Of a stretch of DNA of 64,000 nt, positions 20,965-29,681 are shown one piece after another. Numbering within the stretch: position 1 is the first letter of the stretch; every line of letters begins with the position of its first letter. Source of the DNA: Knoellia sp. Soil729 (GTDB taxonomy: Bacteria > Actinomycetota > Actinomycetes > Actinomycetales > Dermatophilaceae); NCBI RefSeq assembly GCF_001427985.1, contig NZ_LMSA01000002.1, positions 215,550 to 279,549 on the forward strand, read 5' to 3'. Under the pieces are notes generated by a model, which ran no database searches, was not told the DNA's origin, and saw only the letters and a program-made list of their open reading frames with translations. The translations under genes were made by a program, and so were the position numbers.

Positions 20965-21426
20965 TCACGACGTCCGCCCATCGGTGGCGTGATCAGTGGC
21001 CGGAGCCTCGTCGTAGACCGGCACCCGAGCGCGTCGCCAGGCATACATCTGGGCCCCCTGCCAGACCACCACGGTGACCAGGAGGGCGATGCCGGAGGCC
21101 ACGCTGTCGAAGCTCTCGAAGCGCCGAGCCACGATCAGAACGCCGAGCAGGAGCATGACCTGCGCGAAGTAGACCGTCATCCCCACGGCCATGAACAGGG
21201 CCGGCTGCGAGTTGTCGCGCACGAACCGGCCCACGACGAAGAGCCCGGACGCGAAGAAGGCGAGGCCGATGGCCACCCCCACGAGGGCGGCGACGAGGCC
21301 CGCGACACCGCGGAAGGGGGTGAGGAGCAGAGAGGTGACGACGCCGGCGCCAGCTGCCGGAAGCAGGGCTCCGCGCAGGACGACGTCGAAGAGGTTGTCG
21401 CCTCTCGCTGCGCTCTGCTGGGTCAT
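20965..21426 (-). CDS. atpI: ATP synthase protein I-like membrane protein
   Basis: First gene of the atp operon. 153 residues with four predicted membrane helices (about 20-40, 45-67, 75-95, 103-125), the usual AtpI layout, and a polar C-terminal tail. AtpI helps c-ring assembly or ion supply in some bacteria and is not essential. It starts with ATG preceded by GAGG. A perfect CRP-type site begins 44 bases upstream. Confidence 0.8.
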   Translation of the reverse strand: MTQQSAARGDNLFDVVLRGALLPAAGAGVVTSLLLTPFRGVAGLVAALVGVAIGLAFFASGLFVVGRFVRDNSQPALFMAVGMTVYFAQVMLLLGVLIVARRFESFDSVASGIALLVTVVVWQGAQMYAWRRARVPVYDEAPATDHATDGRTS

Positions 21427-21466
21427 CAGGGATCCTCGTCGACGGGTGTCGGTGACGCTTCCGGGT

Positions 21467-21488
21467 GCTTGTGAAAACTATCACAAGC
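21467..21488. promoter_or_regulatory. Perfect CRP/GlxR-type operator
   Basis: GCTTGTGA and TCACAAGC flank six bases, giving the consensus TGTGA-N6-TCACA at 21470-21485 with eight-base perfect arms. It lies between the divergent atpI (start 21426) and sugar transferase (start 21564) genes and could act on either. cAMP-CRP/GlxR proteins of actinobacteria bind this consensus; which gene is controlled is inferred. Confidence 0.75.
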
Positions 21489-21550
21489 GCTCCCGGGGAA
21501 CCAACTGGCCCACGGTCCCGTGCGTCCCCGAGCACGACTGGGACGGCGAA

Positions 21551-21556
21551 TACACT
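21551..21556 (+). promoter_or_regulatory. -10 element TACACT before the sugar transferase gene
   Basis: TACACT ends seven bases before the ATG at 21564 with no ribosome site between, which fits a leaderless transcript. The CRP-type site sits about 65 bases further upstream. Confidence 0.45.
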
Positions 21557-21563
21557 TCCCGCC

Positions 21564-22949
21564 ATGAGACAGCGGCTCCTCGTCGGCACAGCCTGCGCGG
21601 ATGCAGCCCTCCTCGTCGTCGCGTTCTTTCTCGCGGCGATCATCCGCTTCGGCGGGCACCCGTTCAGCCAGGCGGTCGTGATCCAGACCCAGAACCGCGG
21701 GCTCGTGAAGATCCTCGTCATCACGACCATCGGGTCCCTGCTCGGCAGCGCTCTCGTGGCGGCCGTCATGCCCCAGGGACCGCCGCGGCCGACTTTCGGC
21801 CGGGCCGCGCTCAGCGTCCTCTTCGCCTTCCTCGCGATCACCGCGCAGATCGTGCTCATCCGGCCCTACTACTCGCGGCCACACCTGTTCACGACCCTGG
21901 TCATCTGGCTGGGCCTGGTCCTGCTGCTTCGCGCCCTGCTGCGCCTACGGCCCTGGAGCGAGCGGCTGGTCATCGTCACGAGCTCCGACGCGATCGTGCA
22001 GGCGCTCGACGCGACACCGCACATCACGGTCGTCGGTGTCATCGACCCCGCAGCGACGGGGCCCCTGTCCGCTCCCCCACCCGACACGGTCCTCACCGTC
22101 GACCTCAGTGCCCCGTGGTCGCGTGAGGTGACGCGCTACGTCTCGGCGACGTCCGTGGCCGGTCGTGAGGTCCGTCCGCTCAACGAGGTCTACGAGGGTC
22201 ACACCGGCCGGGTGCCCCTCGACCACCTCTCCGAGGGCTGGGAGATCGAGACCTCACTGCTGCGCAAGCTGCCCTTCCTGCCGTTCAAGCACGCTGTCGA
22301 CCTGCTCCTCGTCGTGGCCACCCTGCCGCTCTGGCTGCCGGTCATCGCGGTCATCGCGGTGGTCGTCCGCATCGTCGACGGCAGCCCGGTGATCTTCCGT
22401 CAGGTCCGCGTCGGTCGCCGGGGCGAGCTCGTCGAGCTGTTCAAGTTCCGGACCATGCGTGCCGATGCCGAGGCGGAGGGCGCGCGCCAGGCCACGGGCG
22501 ACGACCCCAGGATCACCCGTCTCGGAGCGGTCCTGCGCAGTATCCGCGCCGACGAGCTCCCCCAGCTCTTCAACATCCTGCGTGGCGAGCTCTCGCTCAT
22601 CGGGCCACGCCCCGAGCAGGTGAGCTTCGTCGAGAAGTACCGCGAGGCGATTCCCTTCTACGACCAGCGCCACCTCGTGCGGCCGGGCATCACGGGCTGG
22701 GCCCAGGTGCGCCACGGGTATGCCGCCTCGGAGGAGGAGACGATCGAGAAGCTCTCCTACGACTTCTACTACCTCAAGCACATGTCGCCCCTGCTCGACC
22801 TCGAGGTGCTGGCGCGGAGCGTGTGGACCGTCGCGTCGGCCTCGGGGACCAAGCCCAGGGCGGCGCTGTCCGCCGACGAGGCGGCCGAGCTGGAGACCGA
22901 GGCGCGCGAGCAGGCCGCCGACGACAAGCACCGCCAGAAGCGCCGCTGA
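21564..22949 (+). CDS. Polyprenyl-phosphate sugar-1-phosphate transferase (WbaP/WcaJ type)
   Basis: Predicted to start a cell-surface glycan by moving a sugar-1-phosphate onto undecaprenyl/decaprenyl phosphate. 461 residues: four N-terminal membrane helices (to about 130), a shortened nucleotide-fold-like middle, a re-entrant membrane helix near residue 250 (AVDLLLVVATLPLWLPVIAV), and the catalytic bacterial sugar transferase domain with FRQVRVGRRG, FKFRTM, the DELPQL segment and GPRPE. Donor sugar is unknown. It stands alone between glyA and the atp operon, where actinobacteria often carry a WecA/Rfe-type GlcNAc-1-phosphate transferase. Confidence 0.88.
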   Translation: MRQRLLVGTACADAALLVVAFFLAAIIRFGGHPFSQAVVIQTQNRGLVKILVITTIGSLLGSALVAAVMPQGPPRPTFGRAALSVLFAFLAITAQIVLIRPYYSRPHLFTTLVIWLGLVLLLRALLRLRPWSERLVIVTSSDAIVQALDATPHITVVGVIDPAATGPLSAPPPDTVLTVDLSAPWSREVTRYVSATSVAGREVRPLNEVYEGHTGRVPLDHLSEGWEIETSLLRKLPFLPFKHAVDLLLVVATLPLWLPVIAVIAVVVRIVDGSPVIFRQVRVGRRGELVELFKFRTMRADAEAEGARQATGDDPRITRLGAVLRSIRADELPQLFNILRGELSLIGPRPEQVSFVEKYREAIPFYDQRHLVRPGITGWAQVRHGYAASEEETIEKLSYDFYYLKHMSPLLDLEVLARSVWTVASASGTKPRAALSADEAAELETEAREQAADDKHRQKRR

Positions 22950-22963
22950 ACCGCCCGGAAGCG

Positions 22964-23015
22964 ACTGGTTGCCCGTTCGGGTAGTTCCGCGGAACTACCC
23001 GAACGGGCAATCAGT
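22964..23015. terminator. Long perfect hairpin, TTGCCCGTT family copy 2
   Basis: The arms meet at the palindrome GTTCCGCGGAAC and run to ACTGGTTGCCCG on one side and CGGGCAATCAGT on the other, about 25 bp with one mismatch. It separates the convergent sugar transferase and glyA genes and is a likely bidirectional terminator. Confidence 0.75.
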
Positions 23016-23024
23016 GGTTGTTGT

Positions 23025-24299
23025 TCAGCGGGGGTATGCCGGGAAGCGCGTCACGAGATCGGTCACCTCGGCGCGCACCTCCTGGGAGACCTTGTGCTCG
23101 GGGTCGGCGTCACCGTCGACGACCGCACGGGCGATCAGCCCGGCGATCGTGCGCATCTCGTCCTCACCCATGCCCTGCGTGGTGACGCAGGGGGTGCCGA
23201 CCCGGATGCCGCTGGCCACGTTGGGCTTCTGGGGGTCGAACGGGATGGCGTTCTTGTTGAGGGTGATCCCGGCGGCGTCGCAGCGCGCCTCGGCATCGAC
23301 GCCGGTGACCTGAACCGGCTGGAGGTCGTGGAGCGAGAGGTGGGTGTCGGTGCCGCCCGTCGTCGGGCGGATTCCCATCTCGCCCAACGTCTCGGCGAGG
23401 ACCCGGGCGTTGGCGATGACCTGCGTGGCGTAGGTCTGGTACTCGGGCGTGGCGCACTCCTTGAAGTTCGTCGCCTTCGCCGCGATCGTGTGCATCTGCG
23501 GGCCGCCCTGCATCATCGGGAACACGGCCTTGTCGATGGCCGCCTTGTGCTCCTCCTTGCAGACGATCGCACCACTGCGCGGGCCACGGAGCACCTTGTG
23601 GGTCGTGAAGCTCACGACGTCGGCGTAGGGCACTGGGCTGGGGATGGCCCTGCCGGCGACGAGGCCGATGAAGTGCGCGGCGTCGACCCAGAAGATCGCG
23701 CCGACCTCGTCGGCCACCCGGCGGAAGAACTCGAAGTCGATGAGGCGCGGGATCGCCGACCCGCCGGCGAGGATCACCTTGGGCCGGTGCTCCTTGGCGA
23801 GGCGCTCGACCTCGGCGTAGTCGATGTCCTCGGTGTCCTTGTCGACGCCGTAGTGGACGGCGTTGAACCACTTGCCCGAGAAGGACATCTTCGTGCCATG
23901 GGTGAGGTGGCCGCCGTGCGGGAGGCTCATCGCGAGGATCGTCTCGCCCGGCTTCATGAAGGCGCCGTAGACGGCCTGGTTGGCGCTGGCACCGGAGTGC
24001 GGCTGGACGTTGGCGTGCTCGGCGTCGAAGAGGGCCTTGGCCCGCTCGATGGCCAGCGTCTCGGCCTTGTCGACCTCGGAGCAGCCGCCGTAGTAGCGGC
24101 GCCCCGGATAGCCCTCGGCGTACTTGTTGGACAACGTCGACCCGAGGGACGTGAGGACCGCCGGGGAGGACATGTTCTCGCTCGCGATGAGCTGCAGCCC
24201 GCCACGCAGGCGGTCCAGCTCGGACACCAGCACTCCCGCGATCTCGGGGTCGAAGGCCTGCAGCGCCTCGAAGTCCGAACCGTAGAACGTCTCACTCAT
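23025..24299 (-). CDS. glyA: Serine hydroxymethyltransferase
   Basis: PLP enzyme converting serine and tetrahydrofolate to glycine and methylene-tetrahydrofolate. 424 residues; the PLP lysine is in VVSFTTHKVLRGPRSG (about residue 230), with ASENMSSPAVL and EGYPGRRYYGG near the N-terminus and FWVDAAHFIGLVAG before the lysine. Its first eight bases overlap the end of the upstream sua5 gene, so translation is coupled. Confidence 0.97.
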   Translation of the reverse strand: MSETFYGSDFEALQAFDPEIAGVLVSELDRLRGGLQLIASENMSSPAVLTSLGSTLSNKYAEGYPGRRYYGGCSEVDKAETLAIERAKALFDAEHANVQPHSGASANQAVYGAFMKPGETILAMSLPHGGHLTHGTKMSFSGKWFNAVHYGVDKDTEDIDYAEVERLAKEHRPKVILAGGSAIPRLIDFEFFRRVADEVGAIFWVDAAHFIGLVAGRAIPSPVPYADVVSFTTHKVLRGPRSGAIVCKEEHKAAIDKAVFPMMQGGPQMHTIAAKATNFKECATPEYQTYATQVIANARVLAETLGEMGIRPTTGGTDTHLSLHDLQPVQVTGVDAEARCDAAGITLNKNAIPFDPQKPNVASGIRVGTPCVTTQGMGEDEMRTIAGLIARAVVDGDADPEHKVSQEVRAEVTDLVTRFPAYPR

Positions 24300-24993
24300 C
24301 GTTGCTCACTCCTGAAGGTTCTGGTGTCGGCTCAGCTGACGCGGTTGGCGGCAACTCTAGGTGCTCGGCCGCGAGGGCCAGGATCTCGTCCGAGTCGATC
24401 GCCCCACGACGCAGGATGGTGGGTCGGTCATGCGTGCAGTCCACGATCGTCGATGCCAGCCCACCCGTGACCGGCCCCGCGTCGAGGTAGAACTCGACCG
24501 AGGCACCCAGCTGGGTCGCGGCGTCGATGACGGTGCGGGACGCGGGATGACCGGTGCGGTTGGCGCTGCTCACGGCCATCGGGCCGACCTCCCTGAGGAG
24601 CTCGAGCGCCACGTCGTGGTCGGGCATGCGCACGGCCACGGTTCCACCGGTGTCGCCGAGGTCCCACATGAGGGAGGGCTGCGCCTTGAACACCAGGGTG
24701 AGCGGGCCCGGCCAGTAGCGCTCGATCAGGGCACGGGCGTAGGCCGGAACCTCCGTCGCGAGTCCGTCGACGGTCCGGACCTCGGGGACGAGCACGGGCG
24801 GAGGCATGTCGCGACCACGGCCCTTGGCGTCGAGGAGCCGCTGGACCGCGTCCGGCGCGAACGCATCGGCCCCGATGCCGTAGAGGGTGTCGGTGGGAAG
24901 CACGACGAGCTCGCCCTGGCGCACTCCGGCGGTCGCCTTGGCGATGCCGTCCTGGCGCCCCTCGGGGGTCGTGCAGTCGAAGACGGGGCTCAT
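24292..24993 (-). CDS. L-threonylcarbamoyladenylate synthase (Sua5/YrdC/YciO family)
   Basis: Makes threonylcarbamoyl-AMP for t6A modification of ANN-decoding tRNAs. 233 residues with the YrdC fold: LVVLPTDTLYGIGADAF near residue 30, PPPVLVPEV, YWPGPLTLVF, VAVRMPDH and SSANRTGHPAS. It is short, lacking the C-terminal Sua5 domain. The ATG at 24993 is preceded by TAGGCT with seven-base spacing, suggesting leaderless transcription. Overlaps glyA by eight bases. Confidence 0.93.
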   Translation of the reverse strand: MSPVFDCTTPEGRQDGIAKATAGVRQGELVVLPTDTLYGIGADAFAPDAVQRLLDAKGRGRDMPPPVLVPEVRTVDGLATEVPAYARALIERYWPGPLTLVFKAQPSLMWDLGDTGGTVAVRMPDHDVALELLREVGPMAVSSANRTGHPASRTVIDAATQLGASVEFYLDAGPVTGGLASTIVDCTHDRPTILRRGAIDSDEILALAAEHLELPPTASAEPTPEPSGVSNDE

Positions 24994-25000
24994 GGGGATC

Positions 25001-25006
25001 AGCCTA
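25001..25006 (-). promoter_or_regulatory. -10 element TAGGCT of a leaderless promoter
   Basis: TAGGCT on the minus strand ends seven bases before the ATG of the threonylcarbamoyladenylate synthase gene; no ribosome site lies between. Confidence 0.45.
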
Positions 25007-25111
25007 GGACCTGCCCGTGCCGGCCGGATCAGGGCTGCGGCGGAACGTTCTGACCAGCGGCTTCGCGGAGAATCGCCGACGACAAGACGCATGTCGAGGC
25101 TCGGGACTGAG

Positions 25112-25117
25112 TAGGGT
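25112..25117 (+). promoter_or_regulatory. -10 element TAGGGT of the small membrane peptide gene
   Basis: TAGGGT lies about 40 bases before the ATG at 25157, giving a short leader that contains the AAAGAGG ribosome site. Confidence 0.45.
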
Positions 25118-25156
25118 CGGACCGTTCGTCAACGTCTATCGAAAGAGGTGCTACGC

Positions 25157-25231
25157 ATGCGTGGTTCTGGACTCATCTGGACGATCGTCGGTGTGCTACT
25201 GATCATCGCCCTGCTGATCTACATCCTTTGA
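25157..25231 (+). CDS. 24-residue hydrophobic membrane peptide
   Basis: Open frame of 24 codons plus stop encoding a short positively charged start (MRGSG) and one membrane-spanning helix ending IALLIYIL. Support for a real gene: AAAGAGG seven bases before the ATG, a TAGGGT -10 box upstream, and a strong rho-independent-type hairpin right after the stop. It is read against the flanking prmC and sua5 genes. I do not know its function; similar small hydrophobic proteins are annotated in actinobacteria without a role. Confidence 0.75.
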   Translation: MRGSGLIWTIVGVLLIIALLIYIL

Positions 25232-25246
25232 CAGGTCTGACGACAC

Positions 25247-25279
25247 CTACGGCCCCCGGTCCTTGACCGGGGGCCGTAG
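25247..25279 (+). terminator. Terminator hairpin after the small membrane peptide
   Basis: CTACGGCCCCCGGTC (25247-25261) and its exact complement (25265-25279) form a 15-bp stem with a three-base loop. No T-run follows. It may serve both the small gene and prmC, which ends on the other strand at 25322. Confidence 0.8.
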
Positions 25280-25321
25280 CTGCATCAGGGGGGCTCGCGC
25301 CATCGCGTCGGGCTCGGCGCC

Positions 25322-26179
25322 TCAGGCGCGGACGGCGACGGTCGCGCGGGGACGCCCGGTGAGGTCGAGCCGGTCCTCGACGTGTGACCACGAACCCGTC
25401 GCCCTCAGGGCCGCGGGCAGCGACTCGCCCTGGCTGTCGGCATGCTCCATCACGAGGACCCCACGACGGTGAAGCAGCCCCGCTGCGCGCGCGGCCACCA
25501 GGCGCGGGATGGCCAGACCGTCCTCACTGCCGCCGTAGAGCGCGACCTCGGGGTCGTGGTCGCGCACCTCGGGATCGACCGGCTCGGCGGTCGTGGGGAT
25601 GTAGGGCGGGTTGGACACGACGACGTCGACATCCGCGAGCTCCTCGAACGCCGTGACGGCGTCGCCGTGCACGATCTCGACGTCGAGGCCAAGACGGTCG
25701 CGGTTGCGCAGCGCCCACGCCACGGCGAGGTCGCTGACCTCGACGGCATGCACCTGCGCCTGGGGCACCTCGGCCTTGACCGCAAGGGCGATGGCACCCG
25801 AACCCGTGCAGAGGTCCACGACGACGGGTGAGGTCACGCCCGACTCGAGGGTCGACAAGGTGGCCTCGATCGCCCAGCCGGCGACGACCTCCGTCTCGGG
25901 GCGCGGCACGAAGACGCCCGGCCCGACCTCGAGCTCGAGCCCACGGAACCAAGCCCGGCCCGTGAGGTGCTGCAGCGGAACGCGACTCGCCCGCTCGGCC
26001 ACGAGTCCGGCATACGTCGCCGGAACGTCACCGCCGAGGACCATGAGCCGCCGCACCTCACTGGGCTCGACGCGAAGGGCGTGAGCCGCGAGCACGACGG
26101 CATCGTGCTCGGGTGAGCCGACTCCAGCGGCGGCGAGCTGCTGGGTGGCCTCACGGACGGCCGCTCTGAGGTCGCTCAC
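25322..26179 (-). CDS. prmC: Peptide chain release factor N5-glutamine methyltransferase
   Basis: Methylates the glutamine of the GGQ motif of release factors, SAM-dependent. 285 residues; SAM motif [15 protein letters not shown] at about 130 and the diagnostic [11 protein letters not shown] near 190, which binds the glutamine side chain. It overlaps the end of its substrate's gene prfA by four bases (ATGA), the usual arrangement. Confidence 0.96.
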   Translation of the reverse strand: MSDLRAAVREATQQLAAAGVGSPEHDAVVLAAHALRVEPSEVRRLMVLGGDVPATYAGLVAERASRVPLQHLTGRAWFRGLELEVGPGVFVPRPETEVVAGWAIEATLSTLESGVTSPVVVDLCTGSGAIALAVKAEVPQAQVHAVEVSDLAVAWALRNRDRLGLDVEIVHGDAVTAFEELADVDVVVSNPPYIPTTAEPVDPEVRDHDPEVALYGGSEDGLAIPRLVAARAAGLLHRRGVLVMEHADSQGESLPAALRATGSWSHVEDRLDLTGRPRATVAVRA

Positions 26180-27258
26180 GAGGCGCCCTCCCCGAGGACC
26201 GCGAGACGCGCAGCGTCGTCAGCGGCCATGGCTGACTCGACGACCGGGTCGAGCTCCCCACCGAGGACGGTGTCGAGGTTGTAGGCCTTGAAACCGGTGC
26301 GGTGGTCACTGATCCGGTTCTCGGGGAAGTTGTAGGTACGGATGCGCTCGCTGCGGTCCACGGTCCGGACCTGGCTCGCGCGGATGTCGGCACTGGCGGC
26401 GTTGGCCTGGTCCATCGCGATCTGGTGCAGGCGCGCACGCAGCACGCGCATCGCGGCCTCACGGTTCTGCAGCTGCGACTTCTCGTTCTGGCACGACACG
26501 ACGGTGCCCGTGGGCAGGTGGGTGATGCGGACCGCCGAGTCGGTGGTGTTGACGCTCTGCCCGCCCGGGCCTGACGACCGGAAGACGTCGATGCGCAGGT
26601 CGTTGGGGTGGATCTCGACCTCGACCTCCTCCACCTCGGGCATGACCCAGACACCCGCGGCGCTGGTGTGGATGCGGCCCTGGGTCTCGGTGACCGGGAC
26701 CCGCTGCACGCGGTGGACCCCGCCTTCGTACTTGAGCCGTGCCCACGGCCCCTCGCCCGCCTGCGGCGTGCCCTTGGCCTTGACGCTGACCTGGACGTCC
26801 TTGAAGCCCCCGAGGTCGGTCTCGGTCGAGTCGAGCACCTCCGTGCGCCAGCCGCGCTGCTCGGCGTAGCGCAGGTACATGCGGAGCAGGTCGCCGGCGA
26901 ACAGCGCCGACTCCTCGCCACCCTCCCCCGCCTTGACCTCGACGATGACGTCGCGGTCGTCGTGGGGGTCGCGCGGGATGAGCAGGCGCCGGAGCCGGTC
27001 GGCGGCCTCGGTGGCGGTCACCTCGAGGGCGGGGATCTCCTCGGCGAAGGCGGGCTCCTCCGCCGCGAGCTCACGGGCTGCCTGGAGGTCGTCGGTGGCC
27101 GACTGCCACTGCGCGTATGCCGTCACCGTCGGTCCGAGGGCGGCGTACCTCTTGTTGATCTCGCGCAGCTGGTCCGGGTCCGAGGCGATCGCCGGATCCC
27201 CCATCTCCCGCTCGAGCTGTGCGTGCTCGTCGGCCAGCGCCGCGGCGGACTCGAACAT
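26176..27258 (-). CDS. prfA: Peptide chain release factor 1
   Basis: Terminates translation at UAA and UAG. 360 residues from the ATG at 27258; the catalytic GGQ is in [17 protein letters not shown] near residue 230, preceded by the [10 protein letters not shown] segment. The in-frame region up to 27531 crosses rpmE and is not coding. Forms an operon with prmC. Confidence 0.97.
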   Translation of the reverse strand: MFESAAALADEHAQLEREMGDPAIASDPDQLREINKRYAALGPTVTAYAQWQSATDDLQAARELAAEEPAFAEEIPALEVTATEAADRLRRLLIPRDPHDDRDVIVEVKAGEGGEESALFAGDLLRMYLRYAEQRGWRTEVLDSTETDLGGFKDVQVSVKAKGTPQAGEGPWARLKYEGGVHRVQRVPVTETQGRIHTSAAGVWVMPEVEEVEVEIHPNDLRIDVFRSSGPGGQSVNTTDSAVRITHLPTGTVVSCQNEKSQLQNREAAMRVLRARLHQIAMDQANAASADIRASQVRTVDRSERIRTYNFPENRISDHRTGFKAYNLDTVLGGELDPVVESAMAADDAARLAVLGEGAS

Positions 27259-27313
27259 GGGCAGTCCTCTCAGGGACGGTCGGGGTGGCGCGAGGCAGGT
27301 GGCGGATACACGA

Positions 27314-27359
27314 ATGCGCCGACCCGGACCCCTGGGAGGGAGTCGACGGGTCGGCGCAT
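27314..27359 (-). terminator. Terminator hairpin after rpmE
   Basis: ATGCGCCGACCCG (27314-27326) and CGGGTCGGCGCAT (27347-27359) form a 13-bp perfect stem between rpmE and prfA. It would at least partly separate prfA-prmC from rpmE transcription. Confidence 0.7.
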
Positions 27360-27367
27360 CGAGGGTG

Positions 27368-27583
27368 CTACGCGTCGGCCTTCTTGCCGTAGCGCGCTTG
27401 GAAGCGTGCGACGCGGCCACCGGTGTCGAGAATCTTCTGCTTGCCCGTGTAGAACGGGTGGCACTGGCTGCAGACCTCGGCGTGGATGGCGCCGTTCTCG
27501 GCGGTGCTGCGCGTGGTGAACGACGCGCCACAGGTGCAGGTGACCGTGGTCTCGGCGTAGTTCGGGTGGATGTCCTTCTTCAC
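27368..27583 (-). CDS. rpmE: Ribosomal protein bL31, zinc-binding (C+) form
   Basis: Large-subunit protein. 71 residues from a GTG at 27583, giving the canonical KKDIHPNY start, with GGAGAG six bases upstream. The cysteines in TCTCGASF and [10 protein letters not shown] make the zinc ribbon of the C+ paralogue, the form that can be replaced by a zinc-free version under zinc limitation. A GGGAAT-N18-GTT element typical of SigR promoters lies about 170 bases upstream, and S. coelicolor rpmE is, as I recall it, a reported SigR target. Confidence 0.96.
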   Translation of the reverse strand: MKKDIHPNYAETTVTCTCGASFTTRSTAENGAIHAEVCSQCHPFYTGKQKILDTGGRVARFQARYGKKADA

Positions 27584-27752
27584 GATTCTCTCCTTGAGTG
27601 CTCTGGATGTCTCCGGGTCGGCGGGCCCATCAGGTAGATGCAAACCCTGTAGCGCCCCGCCTGCATCCCTCGTGAGGGGTGATGCTCAGGAAACGCGTTC
27701 GTGCCGTGAACCGGTCCAGCGATCAAGTGTGCCAGAGCAGGCACACGCCTAC

Positions 27753-27782
27753 CTAAACGGCGAGGTGGCACCACGCATTCCC
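27753..27782 (-). promoter_or_regulatory. SigR-type promoter directed at rpmE
   Basis: On the minus strand, -35 GGGAAT (27782-27777), an 18-base spacer and -10 GTTTAG (27758-27753) match the SigR/SigH consensus GGAAT-N18-GTT. The leader to rpmE would be about 160 bases and contains no other gene. Confidence 0.65.
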
Positions 27783-27810
27783 TCGGGGCAGGGCCTGGGG
27801 ACACATCCGG

Positions 27811-28992
27811 TCAGGGCAGGTTGGCAAAGGCCTTGTCGAGGTCGGCGATGACGTCCTCGACCGCCTCGAGGCCGACGGACAGTCGCAGCAGGTCGTCGTC
27901 GGGTCGAGCGTCAGCCACGACGAGGCGGTGGGTGAGGCTTGCCGGATGCTGGATGAGGGTGTCGACACCGCCCAGCGACACGGCGTGGGTGACGAGGTCG
28001 AGGTGCTCCAGGAACGCCGACGCCGCGGCATACCCACCAGCGAGGCGGAAGGCGACCAGAGCGCCGGGCCCCGACATCTGCGTACCAAGCAGGCCCAGAG
28101 GGTCTGCGCCCGGAAGGCCCGCGTAGTGCACCCGGGACACCTCCGGCCTCCCGGCGAGCCAGCCGGCGACGGCGCGTGCGGACTCCTGCTGGGCGCGCAC
28201 CCGGACGTGGATCGTCTGGAGCCCCCGGTGCAGCTCGTAGGCGGCCAGCGGGTGGAGGACCGCCCCGGTGATGGCCCGCAGCTGGCGCAAACGCGCGGCC
28301 CACTCGTGGTCCGCGGCGACGACGCCTCCCATGACGTCGCCGTGACCACCCATGAACTTCGTCGCCGAGTGCAGCACGAGCGTCGCACCCTGGCGCATCG
28401 GCTGCTGGAGCACCGGTGTCGCGAAGGTGTTGTCCACCGCCACCGGGACCTCGCCGGCCTGTGCCACGACCGCGGCGATGTCGACGAGGTCGAGCGAGGG
28501 GTTGGCGGGGGTCTCGAGGAGCACGAGGCCGGTGTCCGCACGGAGGGCAGCGCCGACCGTCTCCGGTGTGGCCCAGGTGACCTCGGTCCCCAGAAGGCCC
28601 GCGGCCAAGAGGTGGTCCGAGCCGCCGTAGAGCGGACGGACGGCGACGACGTGCGGCTTGCCCGCAGCGACGCTCGCGAGCAGGGTCGCGGTGAGCGCGG
28701 CCATCCCGCTGGCGAACGCCACGGAGGACTCCGCCCCCTCCAGGGCGGCGACGGCTCGCTCGAACCGGTCGACACCGGGGTTCCACAGCCGCTGGTACAC
28801 GAGGGTCGACTCGGCATCCGGCCGCTCCCCCGCGGCGATGGTGTCGTATGCCGCACCACCGGCTTCCACGGTCGGCATCGGGTACGTCGTGGCCAGGTCG
28901 ATGAGCGGCACGTGCAGCCCGAGGCCGGGAAGGTCCTCCCGGCCGGCGTGCACTGCGTTCGTCGCGGGATTGGGCAGTGAACTGGTCGTCAT
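27811..28992 (-). CDS. Cys/Met metabolism PLP-dependent enzyme (cystathionine gamma-synthase/lyase-like)
   Basis: Fold-type I PLP enzyme of trans-sulfuration or methionine degradation. 393 residues from the ATG at 28992; the PLP lysine is in LHSATKFMGGHGDVMGG (about residue 215), with SGMAALTATLLA near residue 95 and PANPSLDLVDI near 155. The divergent neighbour is a Lrp/AsnC regulator, the arrangement seen for the methionine gamma-lyase operon mdeR-mdeA. Family alone does not separate synthase, beta-lyase and gamma-lyase activity; the regulator favours an amino-acid-responsive lyase. Confidence 0.85.
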   Translation of the reverse strand: MTTSSLPNPATNAVHAGREDLPGLGLHVPLIDLATTYPMPTVEAGGAAYDTIAAGERPDAESTLVYQRLWNPGVDRFERAVAALEGAESSVAFASGMAALTATLLASVAAGKPHVVAVRPLYGGSDHLLAAGLLGTEVTWATPETVGAALRADTGLVLLETPANPSLDLVDIAAVVAQAGEVPVAVDNTFATPVLQQPMRQGATLVLHSATKFMGGHGDVMGGVVAADHEWAARLRQLRAITGAVLHPLAAYELHRGLQTIHVRVRAQQESARAVAGWLAGRPEVSRVHYAGLPGADPLGLLGTQMSGPGALVAFRLAGGYAAASAFLEHLDLVTHAVSLGGVDTLIQHPASLTHRLVVADARPDDDLLRLSVGLEAVEDVIADLDKAFANLP

Positions 28993-29091
28993 GCGCCAGA
29001 TTCTCCGCATGATCATCGGATGAGCGGAAGAGTTCCGTGGATACCGTGTCCTCCCGCCGATGCCTCCGAGGAACCTGCACGAGGACGCGCC

Positions 29092-29097
29092 TATTGT
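29092..29097 (+). promoter_or_regulatory. -10-like TATTGT before the Lrp-type regulator gene
   Basis: TATTGT ends six bases before the ATG at 29104. The intervening GAGGCC contains GAGG, so leaderless or leadered initiation cannot be decided from sequence. Confidence 0.35.
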
Positions 29098-29103
29098 GAG
29101 GCC

Positions 29104-29607
29104 ATGCCGAAGAATCCGCACCGTCTCACTCCCGGGCCCGCGCCAACGGTTCCTCCGGTCCTCGACCACGTCGACCGGGCACTCGTGGCAGAGCTAGTCG
29201 CTGATGCGCGCATCTCCAATGCGGCTCTCGCGCGGACGGTGGGGATCGCCGAGTCCACGTGCGTCGGACGGGTGCGCTCCCTGCGCGAACGCGGCGTCAT
29301 CACCGGCTTCCACGCGTCCCTCGACCTCGCCATGCTCGGGCGTCCGCTGCAGGCCGTCATCGCCATCGGGCTGGCGGGGCACGACCGGGCCCAGGTCGAG
29401 ACGTTCGGTGACGAGATCGCGGCCCTGCCGGGAGTGCTGTCCGCCCACAACATCTCCGGAGCCGACGACTTCCTCGTGCATGTGTGCGCGCAGTCCCCCG
29501 AGGACCTGCGGGACTTCGTCCTCGACAACATCTCGAGCCGGCCAGGGGTCAAGCACGTCCAGACGTCGCTCGTCTTCCGCAGCCACCCCGGCAGCCCGAC
29601 TGGCTGA
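29104..29607 (+). CDS. Lrp/AsnC family transcriptional regulator
   Basis: 167 residues: an N-terminal helix-turn-helix (LVAELVADARISNAALARTVGIAEST) and a C-terminal RAM ligand-binding domain with PGVLSAHNISGADDFLVHV. Divergent from the PLP enzyme at 27811-28992 across a 111-base gap, so it likely controls that gene in response to an amino acid such as methionine or cysteine. The in-frame extension back to 29020 has no similarity; the ATG at 29104 is preferred. Confidence 0.88.
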   Translation: MPKNPHRLTPGPAPTVPPVLDHVDRALVAELVADARISNAALARTVGIAESTCVGRVRSLRERGVITGFHASLDLAMLGRPLQAVIAIGLAGHDRAQVETFGDEIAALPGVLSAHNISGADDFLVHVCAQSPEDLRDFVLDNISSRPGVKHVQTSLVFRSHPGSPTG

Positions 29608-29681
29608 GCCAGGTCACCGAGCCTTCACCCCGTGCGCTCACGAGACGCCGGGCCGTCGGCCACGCACGTTCGGTGGGCGGA

